A stretch of 64,000 bases of DNA from CAYNKA01 sp964397655 (GCA_964397655.1 CAYNKA010000010.1:83199-147198), one strand, 5' to 3'. Shown: positions 1 through 9,382, counted from the first letter of the stretch. Notes: generated by a model from the letters alone, not told the origin. Program-made: numbers and translations.

Positions 1-1019
1 AGCGCGGCGAGGAGACCGGAGGCCGCTACGATCCCGAGGCATCCGTGGCTCCCGCGAAGGAAGGCGCCGACGGAGCGAAGGTCTACGAGGTCCGTCCTCA
101 TCCCGAAGGCGAATCCTTCAACTCCTTCATCGAACGATTCTACGGCGAAAAAGAGAATAGCCTCCTCCGAAAACGCCTTATGGAGCAGATAGAGGCGAGA
201 TACAGGACGCGTGAAGCGAAGCTTCAGGCGACCCTCCGGAGCCTCTCCCTCCGCAGGGATGACTACCGCACCCTCGAACGTTTCAAACGCTGGGGGGATC
301 TCGTCATGGCGAACCTTCACGCGGTGAAGAAGGGCGACGGATGGCTCAGGGCCCTCGACTACGGGAACGACGGGTCCGAGGTTGACATCGAGCTCGATCC
401 GTCCCTGGGGCCCTACGAGAACGCGGAAGCCTATTACCGGAAGTACAAGAAGGCGAAGGCAGGCCTCGACGTCGTGGAGGAGGAGATAGCCGTCCTCGAG
501 AGGGAGGCGAAGCGGCTCGCCTTGCGGCTCGAGGAACTCGAAACCGAGGAGGACGTCGAGATCCTGCGGCAGGAGATCGGGAAGGACCGAGCCGTACGGA
601 GCCAGGTCAAGGAGAAGAACGCTCCCCCCGGACTCAGGTTCGAATCCGGCGGTTTCACCATCCTGGTCGGCAGGTCTTCGGCCGAAAACGACGAACTCCT
701 CCGCAGGCACGTCAGGGGCAACGATTTCTGGCTCCATACCAGGGACTGCCCCGGCGCCTACGTCTTCATCAAGGCGAAGCCCGGGAAATCGATCCCTCTC
801 GAAACCCTGCTCGACGCCGGGAACCTCGCGGTGCATTACAGCAAGGCGAGGGCGTCGGGAAACGCGGAATTGTACTATACCCAGGTGAAGCATCTCAGGA
901 GGGCGAAGGGCGAGAAAACCGGAACCGTGCTTCCCACCCACGAAAAGAACCTCGCGATCAGACTCGATCCGGTGAGGCTGGACCGCCTCGGGGGTGACTC
1001 GGAGGCGGGCGCAGACTAG
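1..1019 (+). CDS. RqcH/NFACT-family protein, C-terminal part (5' truncated by window)
   Basis: The reading frame is open from the first bases of the window, so the start lies upstream; the GTG at 45 is only an internal codon. About 338 residues are visible: a long charged coiled-coil region, then a C-terminal NFACT-R (DUF814) domain with NDELLRRHVRGND, WLHTRDCPGAYVFIK and YYTQVKHLRRAK. In this family (RqcH, formerly FbpA or fibronectin-binding-like) the domain binds RNA on stalled 50S subunits for Ala-tailing. That role is inferred from the family; the catalytic N-terminal NFACT-N part is outside the window. It converges on the CheA-like gene, sharing a 4-base overlap of stop codons. Confidence 0.88.
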   Translation, partial: RGEETGGRYDPEASVAPAKEGADGAKVYEVRPHPEGESFNSFIERFYGEKENSLLRKRLMEQIEARYRTREAKLQATLRSLSLRRDDYRTLERFKRWGDLVMANLHAVKKGDGWLRALDYGNDGSEVDIELDPSLGPYENAEAYYRKYKKAKAGLDVVEEEIAVLEREAKRLALRLEELETEEDVEILRQEIGKDRAVRSQVKEKNAPPGLRFESGGFTILVGRSSAENDELLRRHVRGNDFWLHTRDCPGAYVFIKAKPGKSIPLETLLDAGNLAVHYSKARASGNAELYYTQVKHLRRAKGEKTGTVLPTHEKNLAIRLDPVRLDRLGGDSEAGAD

Positions 1020-2806
1020 AGCGAAAGCAGGGCCGCGACAGAGGGCAGGACGTCGCGGGCCGCGGCCCGGGTTTCCTCCCCGACTTCCTTCGCATAGAAT
1101 ATCCTCGGTCTTCCCGAGCGGTCGCGGTACAGTATGCCGACGCCGTCTTCCGCCCCGTCCCCGGGAACGTTCACGGGATAGGAGGTCCCGCCCACCCGGT
1201 ACGAGAAACCCTTGTCGGTCTTGACAGCCGCCTCTCGGTAGAACGGGAAAATCTCCTCGACGAGTTCCTTGGGGAAGAGGAAGGATCTTCCGTCGGCGGC
1301 TTTCGCGTCGAAGACGGGGAACTTCACGTCCTCTTCACGGAAAGATACGGTGAAGATTGTTCCTTTCGCCGATTCCGACACGAGGCCGAGCCTGCCTCCC
1401 AAGGAGGATTCGACGATGCCCTTGACGATGTCGAGTCCGACCCCGCGGCCGGAAACCGCGGACGCGTTCTCCCGCGTGGAGAAACCCGGCAGGGTGAGGC
1501 AGGTGATGAGATCGGCACCTTCGGGCAGTTCAAGCCCGAGAGCCGTCGCCGCCGCTCGGATCTCCTCGAGCTTTATTCCCCTACCGTCGTCAGCGACCCT
1601 GATGACGGAGACGCCGTCCTTGATCTTCGCCTCCAGGACGATCCGTCCTTCCATGGTCTTGCCCGCGTCGACCCGTTCCTCGGGAGATTCTATCCCGTGG
1701 TCCATGCCGTTCCGTATGAGATGGAGAAGGATTTCGCTGAGCGCGTCGAACACGCGGGGAGACAGCAGTGCTCCGAGATCTCCCCTGGTTTCGACCTTGA
1801 TCCTTTTGCCGAGCTTCGTCGCGAGGTCCTCGGCGACCCGCTTCGCCTTCTCGAACGCCAGGGAACAGGGAAGGCCGACGTATCCGAGCAGGCGATCCCT
1901 GATCGAGCCGAGAACGACTTCCGCCGGGCCTCCCGCCTTTCCCCTTCCCGAGGCTTCCGACCAAAGGCAGGAAACGAGGAACGTCGACGCCTCGAGAACG
2001 GAAAAATCCGTCGAAACGCTCTTCCTCTCCCCCCTCCGATACCTCGGGAACTTCAGCTCCTTCCTCCGGGCCTCGTGGTCCCTCACGGTCACGGCCTCCG
2101 CTCCGAGGAAGTCTTCGAACGAAAGCTCGCGGAGTTCGAGACCCTCGATCTGGTCCACGTCGAGGAGTCTCCTGACGGCGTCCCCGTCCCTCCGGCAGGT
2201 CAAGACGACGGACACCGAACGGACGTCGCCCTTCTTGAGCCTTTCCAGAGGCGGAATGACGCGGATAACGTTGGTGTGGAGCTCGAGGTTGTTCACGACG
2301 AGATAGAGCCTGGGGAAAGGCATGGGTTCAGCCGCACCGACCGAGGCGTCGAGCCGTAACAGCCTTTCCCCCCTCTCGCGCGCCTCCTTGAGCACCACCC
2401 GCTCGAAACCGTTCGGAACGAAGGTTCCCTCGCCGTCGTCCGCCCCCGGAGCGGCCTGAGGGGCGGTCTCTATCCCGAGCGACCTGAGGATCGGCCCGAG
2501 ATCGCGGTCGAGCGAGAGGAAGACGTCCTTTAACCTTTCGATTTCGCTGTCGGCCAGAGGGAGCTGTCTGGAACGCGCCGAAGCGAGGATCGATTCCATG
2601 GTCTCGGAATGCCGGACGAGTCCGGTATAGCCCAGGAAAGAAGCTTCGGACTTGAGCGAATGAACGTGTCTGAAGCACCTGTTCACGAGCTCCGCGTCGT
2701 ACTGCTTCTTGTCGAATGAACCGAAGAGAAGACGGAGGGATTCCATGATCTTCCCCGCGTCCGCCCTGAAGAGATTCCTCAGCTCCCCGTCGTTCGTCGC
2801 TTTCAT
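1016..2806 (-). CDS. CheA-like histidine kinase (HPt, HATPase, CheW-like)
   Basis: 596 residues. An N-terminal HPt domain carries the phosphoacceptor motif HSLKSEA with His49. A middle region (about 160-245) resembles a CheA regulatory/binding domain. The ATPase part has the CheA-type N-box LIRNGMDHGIE around 363-373, G1 DDGRG near 406-410 and G2 GRGVGLDI at 453-460. Residues from about 493 look like a CheW/SH3-type coupling domain. It is last in the minus-strand motility block, behind a J-domain protein with ATGA overlap. It is probably an atypical CheA rather than the main chemotaxis kinase, because no cheX, cheY or cheR is beside it. The class assignment is firm; the signalling role is inferred. 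Confidence 0.85.
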   Translation of the reverse strand: MKATNDGELRNLFRADAGKIMESLRLLFGSFDKKQYDAELVNRCFRHVHSLKSEASFLGYTGLVRHSETMESILASARSRQLPLADSEIERLKDVFLSLDRDLGPILRSLGIETAPQAAPGADDGEGTFVPNGFERVVLKEARERGERLLRLDASVGAAEPMPFPRLYLVVNNLELHTNVIRVIPPLERLKKGDVRSVSVVLTCRRDGDAVRRLLDVDQIEGLELRELSFEDFLGAEAVTVRDHEARRKELKFPRYRRGERKSVSTDFSVLEASTFLVSCLWSEASGRGKAGGPAEVVLGSIRDRLLGYVGLPCSLAFEKAKRVAEDLATKLGKRIKVETRGDLGALLSPRVFDALSEILLHLIRNGMDHGIESPEERVDAGKTMEGRIVLEAKIKDGVSVIRVADDGRGIKLEEIRAAATALGLELPEGADLITCLTLPGFSTRENASAVSGRGVGLDIVKGIVESSLGGRLGLVSESAKGTIFTVSFREEDVKFPVFDAKAADGRSFLFPKELVEEIFPFYREAAVKTDKGFSYRVGGTSYPVNVPGDGAEDGVGILYRDRSGRPRIFYAKEVGEETRAAARDVLPSVAALLSL

Positions 2807-3456
2807 TGTGCTGCAGCCGCCTCTCCCGAAGCGGGGCGAAGGATTCTCTGGGATTCGCGGCGAACCGCCGGATCCCGATCCCTGCTTCCCTCGAGAAGGA
2901 CGCTCCGGAATTTTTCGATATGCCCGATCTCACGGATCGCGGCGAGAATTTCCCGTTTCACGCCCGCATCCCCGCGGGAAAACACGGCTGCGAGCTCGCC
3001 GGCGGATTGAACTATCCTGAGCGAGCCCACGGCGCGAACCGCGGATTTCACCACCATGGGATCCCTGTCGAACAAGGCCTTCCTCAGGTAGACGTAGGCG
3101 CTGATCCTCCCGGTGTTGCCGAGCGACCTCGCGGCGAAGGCGCGGATGCTGGCGCTCGAGGCGGTAACGGCCATCTCGCCCAGCTCGAAGAGGCTCTTTT
3201 CCGGTGCTTTCTCCTTCCTCGCCTGCCTTGCCCGGAAGGCTTCGCGCACGGGAAAATCCACGAGGCCGCGCTTCCGCTTCAGCTCGACGAGCTCGCGGTA
3301 GGCCTCGGTCGCCTTCGTGAAGAATTCGGTGTTCTTCGGATTCGGATTCACGTCGGGGTGGCAGCGCTTCGCGATCTTCCGGTAGGCTTCCTTGATGTCG
3401 TCGATCCCCGCGCCCGGGGACAGGCCGAGCAGCCGGTACAGTTCCTCGAGCTTCAT
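2803..3456 (-). CDS. J-domain protein with HEAT-like repeats
   Basis: 217 residues. The first ~60 form a DnaJ domain with the HPD triad at 33-35, the motif that stimulates Hsp70 ATPase. There is no Gly/Phe-rich region or zinc finger, so it is a class III-type co-chaperone. Residues ~95-205 form helical repeats with alternating SLGNTGRISAY- and REIGHIEKF-type units, resembling HEAT/PBS-lyase repeats that bind partners. It overlaps both neighbours by 4 bases: the Hsp70 gene upstream and the CheA-like kinase downstream. The pair with the adjacent Hsp70 suggests a dedicated chaperone couple; the client is unknown. Confidence 0.85.
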   Translation of the reverse strand: MKLEELYRLLGLSPGAGIDDIKEAYRKIAKRCHPDVNPNPKNTEFFTKATEAYRELVELKRKRGLVDFPVREAFRARQARKEKAPEKSLFELGEMAVTASSASIRAFAARSLGNTGRISAYVYLRKALFDRDPMVVKSAVRAVGSLRIVQSAGELAAVFSRGDAGVKREILAAIREIGHIEKFRSVLLEGSRDRDPAVRRESQRILRPASGEAAAAQ

Positions 3457-5144
3457 AGTACGATGTCCGCCTTCGGGACACGTTCCTTGATCTCGGCGAA
3501 CACGATTTCCAGCGCAGTCTGGTTTCTTTTCATTTCCTCGACGTCTTCCTTGAGTATCGCCGCGTGACAGATCCTCACGAGATCCTCGATTTCCTTCCTG
3601 AACCCGGCGTCCAGGTCACTCTTATAGATATCGGCAATCCTCGTCACCCTGTCAAGCAAAGCGTTCAATTTGGCCTTGGCCGAGAGCGCAGAACGCCCTC
3701 CGGGCGGCGCATCGCCGTCGCGGGCCGGAACTATCGTTATGCGCTGCTCCGCCCTCGTGTCGAGGTCCTTGGCCTGGACCGTGACGATGCCGTCCACGTC
3801 GATGCCGAACGTCACTTCGATCTTCGGGTCTCCTCGGCCGCCGTCGCGGATGCCCGCGAGCAGGAAGCGTCCGAGAGAAATGTTCTCCGACGCCTTCCTG
3901 CTTTCCCCCTGGAGGACGTGGATCTCCACCGACGTCTGGCGGTCCGAGATCGTCGTGAAGACCTTCCTCGACTCGGCCGGGACCGGGGTGTTCCTTGCGA
4001 CGAGTTCGATGAAACGGTCACCGTCGATCTCGACGCCGAGGGAGTAGCCCGTCACGTCCCTGAGGACGATGTCCTCGCTCGTTCCTTCCAGCATTCCGGC
4101 CTGAACCGCCGCGCCTATGGCCACCACCTCGTCGGGATTGACCCGCTTCTCGATCTTGAACCGGAATTCCTGGGCAAGCCTCGTCTGGACGAACGGGATC
4201 CGGCTCGATCCCCCGGAGAGGACGAGGGTATCGACTTCGGATGGCTTCATTCCCGCATCCTTCAGGGCCTCCGCGGTGAGTTCGATGGTTTCTTCGATGA
4301 GGTCGGCGATGAGGGCCTCGAACTCCTGCCGGCCGAGGGAATAACTCAGGTGGATCGGCCGGTCGGCCCCGGTGACGAAGGGGAGAGCGATGAGGGCCGA
4401 CTCCCTCGAAGAAAGCTCGATCTTCGCGCTCTCAACCTGCTCCCTGAGCTGCTGAAGCACGATCTTGTCGCGCCTGAGGTCGAGGCCCGAATCGCGCTCG
4501 AACTTCTCGATCACCTTCACGAGGACGCGGTCGTCGAAGTCGATGCCGCCGAGCCGGTTGTTGCCTGAGGTAGCCTTGACGGTGAAGACCTTGCCTTCCT
4601 TCCTGAGACAGGTCACGTCGAACGTGCCGCCTCCGAGATCGTAGACGAGGATGTTCTTCACGCCCGAGGTTCTGTACGCGTAGGCGACGGCGGCGGCGGT
4701 CGGCTCGTTGAGCACCCGCCTCACCTTGAGGCCCGCCAACCTGCCGGCCTCCTGGGTCGCACGCCTCTGACGCTCGGAGAAATGGGCCGGGACCGTGATC
4801 ACCGCCTCCCGGATCTCCTCCCCGAGATAGGCCTCGGCGTCGCGCTTCAGCTTCTTCAGGATGAAGGAGCTGATCTCTTCGGGCGTCTTCCTCCTGCCGT
4901 CGAACTCGAAGGTCTTCTTCTCGCCCATGTACCGCTTCACTCCGAGGATGGTGCGTTCGGCGTTGATCACCGACTGGTTTTTCGCGGATTCGCCGACGAG
5001 GATCTCGTCCCCGTCGGTGAAAGCCACGATCGAGGGCGTGATCCGGTTTCCGCGGTCGTTGGGAATGATGGAAGGTTCCCCCTCGTCCATGAAGGCGACC
5101 GACGAATTCGTGGTGCCCAGATCGATGCCGATGATGCGTCTCAT
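3453..5144 (-). CDS. Hsp70-family chaperone (DnaK-like, short)
   Basis: 563 residues, shorter than the ~610-640 of housekeeping DnaK. The ATPase domain is clear: GIDLGTTNSSVAF at the N-terminus, VPAHFSERQR, NEPTAAAVAYAY, DLGGGTFDVT and VLSGGSSRIPFV. A beta substrate-binding domain follows (DVTGYSLGVE, NTPVPAESRKVF), with a reduced helical lid. ATP-driven peptide binding is expected. It lies between a small SwrB-like gene upstream (ATGA overlap) and its likely J-protein partner downstream. Probably a specialised paralogue tied to motility or envelope proteins, since canonical dnaK normally travels with grpE; no grpE is seen here. Confidence 0.9.
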   Translation of the reverse strand: MRRIIGIDLGTTNSSVAFMDEGEPSIIPNDRGNRITPSIVAFTDGDEILVGESAKNQSVINAERTILGVKRYMGEKKTFEFDGRRKTPEEISSFILKKLKRDAEAYLGEEIREAVITVPAHFSERQRRATQEAGRLAGLKVRRVLNEPTAAAVAYAYRTSGVKNILVYDLGGGTFDVTCLRKEGKVFTVKATSGNNRLGGIDFDDRVLVKVIEKFERDSGLDLRRDKIVLQQLREQVESAKIELSSRESALIALPFVTGADRPIHLSYSLGRQEFEALIADLIEETIELTAEALKDAGMKPSEVDTLVLSGGSSRIPFVQTRLAQEFRFKIEKRVNPDEVVAIGAAVQAGMLEGTSEDIVLRDVTGYSLGVEIDGDRFIELVARNTPVPAESRKVFTTISDRQTSVEIHVLQGESRKASENISLGRFLLAGIRDGGRGDPKIEVTFGIDVDGIVTVQAKDLDTRAEQRITIVPARDGDAPPGGRSALSAKAKLNALLDRVTRIADIYKSDLDAGFRKEIEDLVRICHAAILKEDVEEMKRNQTALEIVFAEIKERVPKADIVL

Positions 5145-5617
5145 GCCTTCCCCCTTCCGTCCTGGAGGGAGATCACGAGTTCGACTTCTCCGACCGTGGT
5201 CCCGAGTTTATTCGCGATGAGTTCAGCGGAAATCCCCTTGTGATGGAGGTCCAGAATCTCATCCGCCGGGGGGAGCTTGCGGTCCTTGGGCTGGTCCTCG
5301 GCCCGCGGAACGGGCCGTCTCTGGAGATGGGAGTAGACCTGCGTGCTCATCTCCCGCTTTTCGGCTTCCCTCTGGATGAGGACGAGACGCTTGTCGGCCG
5401 AATCCAAGGTTTCCTTCAGGGCGCGGATCCGGTCCTCGACGAGACCGACGTTCCGTTCCGTGGTCCTGTTGAGCTCGACGATGATGTCCCCGACTTCGCT
5501 CCGGACTCGTTCGATGAGGGCGCGTTCCGCGAGGCGCTCGGCGATCTTTCTGTTGAAATACATGAACATGAGCGCCAAAACACCCGCGTTCAGGCTGAGG
5601 AGCCAAAGCAAGCTCAT
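5141..5617 (-). CDS. SwrB-like membrane-anchored coiled-coil protein
   Basis: 158 residues. One N-terminal membrane segment (about 3-21) is followed by a long coiled coil (~25-95), a proline/charge-rich linker and a C-terminal helix-turn-helix-like motif with AELIANKLGTTVGEVELVISL. This order matches the SwrB/YlxL and DUF6115 proteins found just after the motility sigma factor in Firmicutes, where SwrB promotes flagellar basal body maturation. Here it follows fliA, the FapA-like gene and a 109-residue gene, a comparable position. The functional equivalence is inference from architecture and synteny. It overlaps the Hsp70 gene by 4 bases. Confidence 0.6.
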   Translation of the reverse strand: MSLLWLLSLNAGVLALMFMYFNRKIAERLAERALIERVRSEVGDIIVELNRTTERNVGLVEDRIRALKETLDSADKRLVLIQREAEKREMSTQVYSHLQRRPVPRAEDQPKDRKLPPADEILDLHHKGISAELIANKLGTTVGEVELVISLQDGRGKA

Positions 5618-5622
5618 GCGTC

Positions 5623-5952
5623 CTATCCTTCGATATCGATGTTTTTCCCGAGATTGGGATCTTTTACGACTTCCCTTTCCGGTTCGGTGTTTTCCTGCTC
5701 TTCGGAGGCCGCTTCCTTCCTCGGCCGGCCGGAGGATCGCCGCCTCTTCTCGTCCTTCAGCCTGTTCACTCCGCCCTGTTCCGCTTCCTTCGTCTCGTTC
5801 ACCGAATGGTTCTGATGCTCGGTCTTCTTCACGAGTTCGTTGCCCTGGAGCACTTGGTTCTGAACGGACACGTCCTTCTGGGCTGCCTGTTCCTTGCCCA
5901 TCTGCTCGAGACGGGAGAAAAGGACTTGAAGGTCAATGGGTTGGATCGACAT
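5623..5952 (-). CDS. small hydrophilic protein of unknown function
   Basis: 109 residues, no recognised domain. It is highly polar, rich in Glu, Lys, Gln and Asn, with a basic patch (RLKDEKRRRSSGRPRK) and no membrane segment. Its start (ATG at 5950-5952) sits on the stop of the FapA-like gene and it ends 5 bases before the SwrB-like gene, which supports its being a real translated gene. Codon use matches its neighbours. Small proteins of this kind occur at this place in spirochaete motility clusters; no function can be assigned. Confidence 0.65.
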   Translation of the reverse strand: MSIQPIDLQVLFSRLEQMGKEQAAQKDVSVQNQVLQGNELVKKTEHQNHSVNETKEAEQGGVNRLKDEKRRRSSGRPRKEAASEEQENTEPEREVVKDPNLGKNIDIEG

Positions 5953-7892
5953 CAGGGTTTCCTGGTAAAGTCATCCTCGGGCTCTTCGTATTTGGTAACC
6001 TTCACGAGGTTGCCTTCCGCGATGAACGTCACGGCCTTGAATTCGCTCTTCACTTCCAGGAGCGCGTCCTTTATGAGCACCTTCACCCCAGGGAAAACGG
6101 TCGTAGAGGCGCAGATCTTTCCGTTGATCTTGAGCTGCGACAGGTACGCCTTGAGGCTTTCGAGCTCCTTCTTGGTCTCGGTGAGATCGGCGACGACGTC
6201 GCGCTTCCTCGCCGTGAGTTCTTCGTAGTATTTCTGCCTTTCTTCGGGCAGGGTCTTCTTCGCCTTCTTGATGTTTTCCAGGCTTCCGAGGTTGAGGTCG
6301 ATATCTTCGAGGTCCTTCTCCAGCTCCGCCTTCTTGGTCTCGAGAGCGTCGTAGTTCTGCTTGCTCTTCGGGTCGTATCCCACCTCGAGAATCGTCTCGC
6401 TGCCAGCGACCGAGCCCAGGGTCTTGGCGTTGATCTCCTCGGCGGCGAGGACGTGCCCTCCCACGATGCTCGCCCTCTTGCCCTTGCAGATGACCTTTTT
6501 GATCGCGACGATGTTGGAATTGATGATGCCGTCGCTCACCACGACGAGTTCGCCCGCCTCCACCGAGGAATTTTCGATGAATTTCGACCAGACGGAATGT
6601 CCGCACACGATCTTCCCGGCATTCTTGCTCGTGATGCCCTGGTGGACGATGATGTCGCCCTCCGCGTCCAGATCGCACCTTCCGACGCTGCCTTTCACTT
6701 CGATGTTTCCGGCCGCCTTTATGGAGAATCCGTCGTCCACGTTTCCGTCGACGATCACGGTCCCCAGGAAGAGGATGTTTCCCGTCTTCAGGTTGACGTC
6801 TCCCGGCACCGTAAGGACGGGCTCGACGTTCACCTTGTCGCCGGTGATGACGACCTGGCCGTTGATCTCCGCGATGATCGAGCTTCCGTCCTCCGACAGT
6901 CTCACGTTCTTGCCGACCTCGAGGTTGCAGTCAAGACCGTCTTTCGCCGGCAACAGCTTGCCCGTCACCGTCCTTCCGCTCTCGCCCCGCTCGGGGGGGA
7001 CTTTTCTGGCGAGAACCTGGCCTTCGACCACGTTCTGGATGAGATTGAGTTCCTTGAAGTCGACCTTCCCGTTCTTTTCCTTGAGCTTCACGTTCGATTT
7101 GTCGGTCTCGAACGTGTACATGACGTAGGCGTCCTTTCCATTCCTCGGCTTGGATCCCTCCGCCACCGTCATCGAGATTCCGTAGGGAGGATCGTCTTCC
7201 ATGGCCTTGATCACCTCTTCCTTTATGCCGTGGATGACGCCGTTGCTCTGAAGGAAGGAAACCATGGAGTCGAAAGTCGGGTCGGCGCCTCCGGCTCCGG
7301 GAGGATGCAGGATCAGGACCGCCCTCATCTCTCCTTCGACGATGTCGACCGACATCATGGGATCGTCGGTCGGGCTGTGTTCGTAGTCCGCTATCGTGAC
7401 GTACTCGTCGTCCGCGAGCTTCACGACCTTCGCGACGAGTCCGGTGTCGTAACGCCCGCCGTACCTGCGGGATATCTTCTCGATCGCGTCCCGTTCCGAG
7501 ACGGACCGCCCCTTGCCGACGGGTTTCGAGACCTTGAGGAGGACGCCTTCGGGTGTCAGCCGTACCGAAACCCTTCCGTCCCTGTCCTCGGAAAGCGAAG
7601 AGGTCCGTTCTCCCAGGTCCATGTCGAATCCGTGGTCGAACTCCTTTTCCTCGACCTTCTGCTTCATGGGATAGGCGATGATGATCCAGGGTTTCTTTCC
7701 GAATCCGAAGGTCCCCTTCGTCCCCTTTTCCAGGATTTCGTACTCGATCTTCTTGAGGGCGAGTCCGAGCTCAATCGAAGCCTGCTGAAGCGCGTCCTCG
7801 AGCGTGGCGCCGGTGGCCTGAACGTGTTTGGCCGCCTTGTCTTCGGCGGCCTGGTTCTTCATGTATGATCGTACCTGTTCGAAGGTGACCAT
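5952..7892 (-). CDS. FapA/DUF342 family protein with Jag-N-like N-terminus
   Basis: 646 residues. The N-terminal ~75 resemble the Jag-N (KhpB) domain: the VQATGATLEDALQQASIELG and KGTKGTFGFGKKP segments fit its pattern. The middle and C-terminus form the FapA (DUF342) repeat region rich in valine/glycine beta turns (for example GDVNLKTGNILFLGTVIVDGN, a polymer-like beta-helix). A coiled coil (~515-590) and a short beta tail follow. FapA proteins are implicated in flagellar placement/assembly and membrane sensing in other bacteria. It lies 4 bases after fliA, so is likely co-expressed. The family is firm; the role is inferred. Confidence 0.85.
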   Translation of the reverse strand: MVTFEQVRSYMKNQAAEDKAAKHVQATGATLEDALQQASIELGLALKKIEYEILEKGTKGTFGFGKKPWIIIAYPMKQKVEEKEFDHGFDMDLGERTSSLSEDRDGRVSVRLTPEGVLLKVSKPVGKGRSVSERDAIEKISRRYGGRYDTGLVAKVVKLADDEYVTIADYEHSPTDDPMMSVDIVEGEMRAVLILHPPGAGGADPTFDSMVSFLQSNGVIHGIKEEVIKAMEDDPPYGISMTVAEGSKPRNGKDAYVMYTFETDKSNVKLKEKNGKVDFKELNLIQNVVEGQVLARKVPPERGESGRTVTGKLLPAKDGLDCNLEVGKNVRLSEDGSSIIAEINGQVVITGDKVNVEPVLTVPGDVNLKTGNILFLGTVIVDGNVDDGFSIKAAGNIEVKGSVGRCDLDAEGDIIVHQGITSKNAGKIVCGHSVWSKFIENSSVEAGELVVVSDGIINSNIVAIKKVICKGKRASIVGGHVLAAEEINAKTLGSVAGSETILEVGYDPKSKQNYDALETKKAELEKDLEDIDLNLGSLENIKKAKKTLPEERQKYYEELTARKRDVVADLTETKKELESLKAYLSQLKINGKICASTTVFPGVKVLIKDALLEVKSEFKAVTFIAEGNLVKVTKYEEPEDDFTRKP

Positions 7893-7896
7893 TCCG

Positions 7897-8685
7897 CTAC
7901 ATGATCCCCTTTTTGATGTTCGTCAGCTTCGCCCGAAGCCTCATGATGGCCTTGGTGTGGAGCTGCGAGACCCTCGATTCCGTGACCTCGAGGACCTTTC
8001 CGATCTCCTTGAGGGTAAGATCCTCGTAATAATAGAGGACGAGGACCTTCTTCTCCTTTTCAGGCAGCTCGTTGATGGCTTGGGCGATCACCCGCTTCAT
8101 CTCGTCCTTTTCCACGATGGTCTCGGGATTCAGGCTCTGCGGCGACTCGATGCTGTCCGCTATGGAAACCTTGTCGTTGTCCTCGCCCGTATACCACACG
8201 TCGTTGAGCGACAGAATCGAAGTGCCGGAGATCTTCAGCATGGTTTTCTCGAATTCCTTCACCGAGACTCCCATGGCGCCGGCGAGTTCCTTGTCGCTCG
8301 CCGCACGGCCGAGGGAGGACTCGAGGTGCCTCATGGTGTCCTCGATCTCCCGGGTCTTCTGCCTGACCGAACGGGGCACCCAATCGATGGAACGGAGTTC
8401 GTCGAAGATGGCTCCCCGTATACGCGTAACCGCATAGGTCTTGAATTTAACGTGCTTGTCGGGATCGAATTTCTTGATGGCGTCGAAAAGACCGAAAACG
8501 CCGAAACCCACGAGGTCGTCGAATTCCACGTTGTGCGGCATGCTGATCGCTATTTTCCCGGCGACATACTTCACGAGCGGCGCGTATTGCCGTACGAAGG
8601 CGTCCCTGATCTTCGGATCCTTGCTTTTTTTATATGCCTTCCAGAGCTCTTCTTCGGTCTTTTCCTCGATTAGGTTTTCAGCCAT
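7897..8685 (-). CDS. fliA: Flagellar sigma factor (sigma-28/WhiG type)
   Basis: 262 residues from the ATG at 8685, chosen because GATGAGG lies 5 bases upstream. An alternative ATG at 8703 would overlap the preceding gene. Region 2 shows [36 protein letters not shown] and [25 protein letters not shown], diagnostic of FliA. Region 4 has [23 protein letters not shown] and [14 protein letters not shown], which read the promoter -35 element. It directs RNA polymerase to late flagellar and chemotaxis promoters. It lies after flhG and a small membrane gene and before the FapA-like gene. Confidence 0.95.
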   Translation of the reverse strand: MAENLIEEKTEEELWKAYKKSKDPKIRDAFVRQYAPLVKYVAGKIAISMPHNVEFDDLVGFGVFGLFDAIKKFDPDKHVKFKTYAVTRIRGAIFDELRSIDWVPRSVRQKTREIEDTMRHLESSLGRAASDKELAGAMGVSVKEFEKTMLKISGTSILSLNDVWYTGEDNDKVSIADSIESPQSLNPETIVEKDEMKRVIAQAINELPEKEKKVLVLYYYEDLTLKEIGKVLEVTESRVSQLHTKAIMRLRAKLTNIKKGIM

Positions 8686-8692
8686 ACGCGCC

Positions 8693-9382
8693 TCATCCTT
8701 CATTTCCCTTCTTCAGTATCGTTTGCAGGACCTTAGCGAGATGGGCGGGATCTTGACCTCCGCCGCCGGCTCCCCCCAGAGCGTCTACGCCGCCGGAGGA
8801 GGATCCCTGGAGCCGTTTTACGTCGGCGGCCTCCTCCTGTTCCCCGACCGGAGTCGCGAAGGAAGTCTCCATTTCTCCCAAGTCCGGGAGGTCGTCGACG
8901 TTCTCGGTGTTCGAGAAGGCTTCTTCCTTGACCTTCGGTTCCTTCTTTTCGACCGCAGCCTCCGCGACAGGCGCGGAGACTTCTTCCATTTCCTCGACCA
9001 GGCTGTCGAATTCCCCTGCCTCTTCCGCTTCTTCCTCTCCGGACGCGGCCTCCGGTACGTGGTTCCTGCCGAGGAAGGGTTTCACGGACTCGGCATCTCG
9101 TACGTCGTCGGAAGCGGAGGTTTCGGCTCCGGCATCCTGGATGACGATGTCGACGTTTTCCCCGGCGCCCCGTTCCTCCTCTCTCGACAGTTCGAAGAGC
9201 TCCGGAAGAAAGCTCTTCATGAGCCGATGACATCCGATCCCGAGGACGGCGAATATCAAGGCACCGAGAAAAGCCCTCAGGATCAGCGCCCCGAACTGGA
9301 CTCCTCCGAAGATGCCGAACAATACGGAAACGACGAACGCCGCGGCGGCGCATCCTGCGCCGAATTTCCAGTCTATTTCCAT
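8693..9382 (-). CDS. Membrane protein of unknown function between flhG and fliA
   Basis: 229 residues from the ATG at 9382, which follows a G-rich run (GGGGGGCGG) at suitable distance; an in-frame start at 9439 lies in a hairpin-rich stretch and is less likely. Two hydrophobic segments (about 7-30 and 38-55) are followed by a long acidic, Glu/Ala/Val-rich tail that looks disordered, ending in a Gly/Ser-rich stretch. No domain recognised. Its place between flhG and fliA matches unnamed genes at the same spot in treponemes. A cytoplasmic acidic tail suggests a docking or regulatory role, but this is only a guess. Confidence 0.72.
   Translation of the reverse strand: MEIDWKFGAGCAAAAFVVSVLFGIFGGVQFGALILRAFLGALIFAVLGIGCHRLMKSFLPELFELSREEERGAGENVDIVIQDAGAETSASDDVRDAESVKPFLGRNHVPEAASGEEEAEEAGEFDSLVEEMEEVSAPVAEAAVEKKEPKVKEEAFSNTENVDDLPDLGEMETSFATPVGEQEEAADVKRLQGSSSGGVDALGGAGGGGQDPAHLAKVLQTILKKGNEG

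Noticed and set aside
5343..7868. 841-codon open frame on + opposite the FapA-like gene
   Set aside because: Antisense shadow; biased composition (Asp/Val/His/Leu/Arg) and no ribosome site.
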